NCBI GenBank assembly: GCA_020161695.1
Contig: JAIUOO010000009.1
Span: 97,510 to 161,509 of the forward strand
Direction: 5' to 3'
Source: Pseudomonadota bacterium
GTDB lineage: Bacteria > Pseudomonadota > Alphaproteobacteria > Rhizobiales > Phreatobacteraceae
DNA: 64,000 bases
Under the pieces are notes generated by a model. It ran no database searches. It was not told where the DNA came from and saw only the letters and a program-made list of their open reading frames with translations. Of the stretch, positions 60,883 to 64,000 are shown piece by piece. The translations under genes and the position numbers were made by a program. The first letter of the stretch is position 1; each line of letters begins with the position of its first letter.

Positions 60883-62127
60883 TCAATCCCCGAACGGTGT
60901 GGTCTTGGGCATCGGGCGCGCGTAGGAAGGCGCGGCCAGAGCGCCGAGCGCCGGGATCGCACCCTTGCCGGGGATATAGAGACCCTTTCCGGTCTCGTTG
61001 TCGTCGGCATACTGCTTGGTGAATGCCGCAATAGCGTCCCCGGCCGGCTTTTCGCCGAACAGGCGTTCAAGCGTCTTGCGCATCTCGGCAATCGGCATGC
61101 CCGTTTTGAGCTTGCGCAGATCAGCCGCAAAATCCATCAGCTCGCCGAGGAAGACCTGCTGATTGCGGCGGTCACCGGGCCAGCGATCCGTCAGTTCGTC
61201 CTGATCGCAGCGCGGGTTGTATTCCTCGATGAGCAGGCCGCAGGCCTCGGCGGCGCCGATGGTTTCGATGATCCGATCAACATGATGGATCAGTTCGTCG
61301 GTCAGCGACCGCGTGCCGCCCGTATGAAGGCCGACATAGTAGGTCAGCAGGACCGAGGGCGGCAGGCGCATCCCTTTGTGACGACGCGCGTAGGCAATGT
61401 TCCGCCACCGTTTGATGAGCTGAAGACAGACGACCTGAGGCGACTTGCGGTAGGCCGGAAGCTGGGGCGGCACGGGCGACGTGTCGGCCTTCATTTCGCT
61501 GAGAAGGGCGCGGTCGTAGTCCAGCGACTTCCGCTCGAAGAACTGTCCGAACGCCTCGTCGGCGATCGTGCGGCCGTTGAACCAATCCGCAAGGCCGTAA
61601 GGATTGGCGAAAAGCGTCTCCTTGCGGACGGACGGGTCCGACGGCTTGGAGTGGAAAATGAAGCTGGTCTTCGCCCGATGCTCGGGGAGCAGGATCGACG
61701 GCGTGACGTCGAGATGCATCCCGTCGTACTGAATCTGGGTGCAGCGGGTTTTGCGCTCGGACTTGTCGTGATAGCGCGAGCCCGGATCGCCCGCGATGGC
61801 CTCGTGCAATGTGCTAAGCGCCGTCTCCGGGTCGATGTTCCGGTCCCAATCGACCTGGGCCATGGCATCGAGATCAAACTCCGACCGATCGTCATGGCTT
61901 GAGACGGTCGAGCCGGTGGAGAAGCCACCCTGAGGGTAGAAGTTTTCGACACGCCCGCGCAGGGGGCTGCCTGGCCGGTCGATCCATTCTCCCATGACCT
62001 CGTAGTGGCGGACGGCAGTCATATACTCCGTCGGCGTGAGCTGAACCCGCACGGCCACATCCGCCAAGAGAATATCGACGGGGCTAAAACGGGCAATTTG
62101 GTCACCGAATCTGACAAGCTGGTTCAT
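60883..62127 (-). CDS. CBASS cyclic nucleotide synthase (CD-NTase)
   Basis: A 414-residue nucleotidyltransferase of the cGAS/DncV-like superfamily. The active site reads GGFSTGSTVSS (67-77) with metal aspartates in FDLDAM (D85, D87) and HLDVTPSI (D140). It would make a cyclic di- or trinucleotide on phage infection to switch on CapV. ATG 62127 has AAGGA about 7 bases upstream. It is the first gene of the operon. The nucleotide product and the CD-NTase clade cannot be told by eye. Confidence 0.88.
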   Translation of the reverse strand: MNQLVRFGDQIARFSPVDILLADVAVRVQLTPTEYMTAVRHYEVMGEWIDRPGSPLRGRVENFYPQGGFSTGSTVSSHDDRSEFDLDAMAQVDWDRNIDPETALSTLHEAIAGDPGSRYHDKSERKTRCTQIQYDGMHLDVTPSILLPEHRAKTSFIFHSKPSDPSVRKETLFANPYGLADWFNGRTIADEAFGQFFERKSLDYDRALLSEMKADTSPVPPQLPAYRKSPQVVCLQLIKRWRNIAYARRHKGMRLPPSVLLTYYVGLHTGGTRSLTDELIHHVDRIIETIGAAEACGLLIEEYNPRCDQDELTDRWPGDRRNQQVFLGELMDFAADLRKLKTGMPIAEMRKTLERLFGEKPAGDAIAAFTKQYADDNETGKGLYIPGKGAIPALGALAAPSYARPMPKTTPFGD

Positions 62128-62219
62128 GGCAATCCTTTCCGGCCCCATACGGGCGCCTGTTGCTCGAAAAATCAGGGCTCACCCCTTCAAGGCGATGGAG
62201 CCCTATGCACTAAGTATCA

Positions 62220-62256
62220 GTTTACAACTGTAGCACAGACTGGCATAATTGTAAAC
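62220..62256. promoter_or_regulatory. Inverted repeat in the CBASS/HTH-peptidase divergent gap
   Basis: GTTTACAA (62220-62227) and TTGTAAAC (62249-62256) form a perfect 8-base inverted repeat spaced by 21 bases, that is two turns of helix centre to centre plus a little. It lies 24 bases ahead of the HTH-ImmA gene and 93 bases ahead of the CD-NTase gene. It is the only clear dyad in the 152-base gap and the likely site of the HTH protein. Confidence 0.6.
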
Positions 62257-62279
62257 CGAAGCAGTGAAGGGAGAAAGCC

Positions 62280-63347
62280 ATGATCGGACAAAGGCTTAAG
62301 ATTGCACGCGCTGCTTCCGGGCTATCGCTTCGCGATCTGGAAGCAGAAATTGGAAACTTGGTAACGGCCCAGGCGATCGGCAAGTATGAGCGCAGCGAGG
62401 ACATGCCGAGTTCGCGCGTCCTAAGCGCGCTGGCCGATGCCCTAGGCGTGACGGAGGACTATCTTCTGGCGACGGAGGAGTTGGTCCTGGATGGCGTCGA
62501 GTTCCGGAAGAAGGAGATCACGTCGAAGCGGGAAGAGGCGTTTGTCGAGGGGCAGACGCTGCATCTCCTAGAGCGCTATCTCGCCATTGAGGACGCGCTT
62601 GGCCTTCGCAGCGTGGTCTGGGATCGGCCGTTGGAAGCGCCGTATCCGGTCAATGATCTGTCGGATGCGGAGCGCGCGGCCAGGGCCATACGCGAGCACT
62701 GGGGATTAGGAATCGATCCGATCCCCAATCTGTCGGAGCTGCTCGAGGAGCGGGGCATCAAGGTGCTGTCGGTCGATCTATCGGACATCGACGGCTTGAC
62801 GGCGCGCGTGCGTCGCAAGGGCAAAGAGTCGGTGCCTGTTATCGTGATCAAGAAAAGCGCGTGGTCTGAGCGCAAGCGCTTCACGCTGGCGCATGAGCTT
62901 GGTCACATGGTGATGGAGGTTGCTGCCGGTGTTGACGCCGAAAAGGCCGCCAACAGATTCGCCGGTGCCTTCCTTATGCCCGTTGAGGCCTTGTGGCGTG
63001 AGATCGGCAAGCACCGCACGATGATCAGCTTGGGCGAACTGCTACGCCTTAAGGAGCTGTTCGGGGCGAGTTTTCAGGCAATCGCCTATCGGTGTAAAGA
63101 CCTCGCTATCCTGGCCGATGCCGGATTCCGGAGCCTGTTTCAGACGTTCAATCGCAATGGCTGGCGCAAACACCCTTACGAGGAGCCGGGCGCTATCCCG
63201 CCGGAGAAGGAACACCCGCGCCGAATGGAACGGCTATGTTTCCGGGCCTTGGCGGAACGGCTGATTTCAGAGGCCAAAGCGGCCGAGCTGCTGGGCATGT
63301 CCGTGCGCGAAATGACGCGACAAATGGATTGTCCCGAGGCCGCCTGA
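62280..63347 (+). CDS. HTH (XRE)-ImmA/IrrE metallopeptidase
   Basis: A 355-residue fusion. Residues 1-62 are an XRE-type HTH (MIGQRLKIARAASGLSLRDL, VLSALADALGVTEDYLL). The middle to C-terminal part is an ImmA/IrrE (COG2856) zinc peptidase: HELGH at 205-209, with the third ligand in DAEKAANRFAGAFLMP. In CBASS a separate HTH repressor (CapH) and a COG2856 peptidase (CapP) form a damage-sensing switch upstream of the operon; here both are in one chain and divergent from CBASS. AGGGAGA precedes the ATG. An antitoxin role for the next gene is the alternative. Confidence 0.85.
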   Translation: MIGQRLKIARAASGLSLRDLEAEIGNLVTAQAIGKYERSEDMPSSRVLSALADALGVTEDYLLATEELVLDGVEFRKKEITSKREEAFVEGQTLHLLERYLAIEDALGLRSVVWDRPLEAPYPVNDLSDAERAARAIREHWGLGIDPIPNLSELLEERGIKVLSVDLSDIDGLTARVRRKGKESVPVIVIKKSAWSERKRFTLAHELGHMVMEVAAGVDAEKAANRFAGAFLMPVEALWREIGKHRTMISLGELLRLKELFGASFQAIAYRCKDLAILADAGFRSLFQTFNRNGWRKHPYEEPGAIPPEKEHPRRMERLCFRALAERLISEAKAAELLGMSVREMTRQMDCPEAA

Positions 63348-63350
63348 CCG

Positions 63351-63848
63351 ATGAAGGTTCTGGTTTCGGATACGTCTGTTCTGATCGATCTGGAGCGCGG
63401 GCAGCTTCTGGAGCCGTGCTTTCGGCTGCCGTTTGAGTTCGTCGTGCCGGGCCTGCTCTATAAGCGTGAGCTGGCGGGCTTCGGCGGAGAACGCCTCATC
63501 GAGCAGGGATTACGGATTGAAGAGCTGACCAACGACGAACTGTCGGCGGTGCAGGCCGTGCGCGGTGGCAACGTCAAGCTCTCGGTCGCCGATGCGTATG
63601 CCTATGTCCTCGCAAGCTCGCGTAGTTGGGCGCTTCTGACAGGTGATGGGGAGCTGCGGGAGCTTGCACAGGCGCAATCCCTGCCTTTCCACGGCGTTCT
63701 CTGGGTCCTGGACCGTTTATTCGAGGCCAAAATTCTGGCAGGGACGAACTTGGCAGAAGGGTTGGGAGCGATTGCCGGCCACCCGCGCTGCCGGTTGCCC
63801 AAGGCCGAGATACAGGCTCGCCTTTCTCGTTACCGGGAAAACGAGTGA
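63351..63848 (+). CDS. PIN-domain protein (DUF3368-like)
   Basis: A 165-residue PIN-like nuclease. Acidic residues fit a PIN active site: VSDTSVLIDLE near the start, LSVADAYAYVLA in the middle and LLTGDGELRELA later. It starts 3 bases after the HTH-peptidase stop, so they are co-translated. PIN toxins cut RNA and are often paired with a DNA-binding antitoxin. Here the partner would be the HTH-ImmA protein, whose peptidase could also release it. Confidence 0.78.
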   Translation: MKVLVSDTSVLIDLERGQLLEPCFRLPFEFVVPGLLYKRELAGFGGERLIEQGLRIEELTNDELSAVQAVRGGNVKLSVADAYAYVLASSRSWALLTGDGELRELAQAQSLPFHGVLWVLDRLFEAKILAGTNLAEGLGAIAGHPRCRLPKAEIQARLSRYRENE

Positions 63849-63886
63849 CGCCTGCGCCTGACCATATGGTTGGTGACCTGAGACCC

Positions 63887-64000
63887 TGAACCTCCTCCAG
63901 ATTTGGGTAGAGTCCGTCGATCACGGAGACGGACGATGCGACCCTCGCGGTTCACGGAAGAGCAGATCATCGGGATGCTGAAGGAGCAGGAGGCCGGTGC
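63887..64000 (+). mobile_element. IS3-type element, left end (continues beyond the window)
   Basis: The sequence from 63887 (TGAACCTCCTCCAG) is typical of the left end of IS3-group (IS51-like) elements, followed at 63936 by the start of orfA. The right end is outside the window. Confidence 0.7.
63936..64000 (+). CDS. IS3-family transposase OrfA, first 21 codons
   Basis: The frame starts MRPSRFTEEQIIGMLKEQ, the standard HTH beginning of IS3-family OrfA proteins, with GGAGACGG ahead of the ATG. Truncated by the window edge. Confidence 0.75.
   Translation, partial: MRPSRFTEEQIIGMLKEQEAG

Noticed and set aside
1..64000. CRISPR arrays
   Set aside because: No set of regularly spaced direct repeats was seen in any part of the window.

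Overview
The window looks like a high-GC alphaproteobacterial chromosome, most probably of the order Hyphomicrobiales. The pointers are the Tad-type pilus-like protein, the repeated LysR-linked ABC/amidohydrolase catabolic clusters and the AT-poor codon usage; the species cannot be told from sequence reading alone. It has two clearly different halves separated by a 3-prime tRNA-Lys fragment at about 37.03 kb.

Left half (1-36.9 kb) is chromosomal metabolism. After a partial PAS sensor, a cobalamin riboswitch leads a five-gene vitamin B12 uptake operon (TonB receptor, binding protein, permease, ATPase) whose last gene is a luciferase-like flavin monooxygenase. Tail to tail with it lies a six-gene operon of an NMT1/THI5-type ABC importer plus three tandem paralogous amidohydrolases. 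A Tad/VWA protein follows, then a LysR-headed operon carrying RutB, RutC and RutD homologues around a second NMT1-type ABC importer but no RutA, RutF or RutG. A flavin-containing monooxygenase, a class III aminotransferase, two tandem amidases and an orphan peptide-type binding protein adjoin it. Together these look like a uptake-and-ring-opening toolkit for nitrogen heterocycles or amides. The half ends with a LysR regulator, an esterase-fold protein lacking its catalytic serine, and an AcrAB-type RND pump.

Right half (37.1-64 kb, running off the window) is an accessory island that probably entered at the tRNA-Lys(CTT) 3-prime end. It opens with a HUH-type replication endonuclease candidate and a DUF927 ATPase-like protein. 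A metal-resistance block follows: MerT with a GDCCVxC protein, a phage-type HTH protein overlapping NadE, LspA with a lipoprotein L,D-transpeptidase, a Zn/Cd/Pb P-type ATPase, CcdA, a methyltransferase, a TRAP permease pair without its binding protein, and an HMA-CDF fusion. Two MerR regulators are present, but four promoters have the same MerR architecture (19-bp spacer filled by a palindrome), so these units probably form one regulon.

Beyond this lies a scrapyard with a complete IS66 element, truncated dehydrogenase fragments and a tyrosine integrase killed by one amber codon. Next comes a type II-short CBASS anti-phage operon (CD-NTase, E2-like protein, CapV-like phospholipase). Divergent from it are an HTH-ImmA/IrrE metallopeptidase gene and a PIN-domain gene, which may be its regulator or a toxin-antitoxin pair. 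The window ends inside the left end of an IS3-type element.
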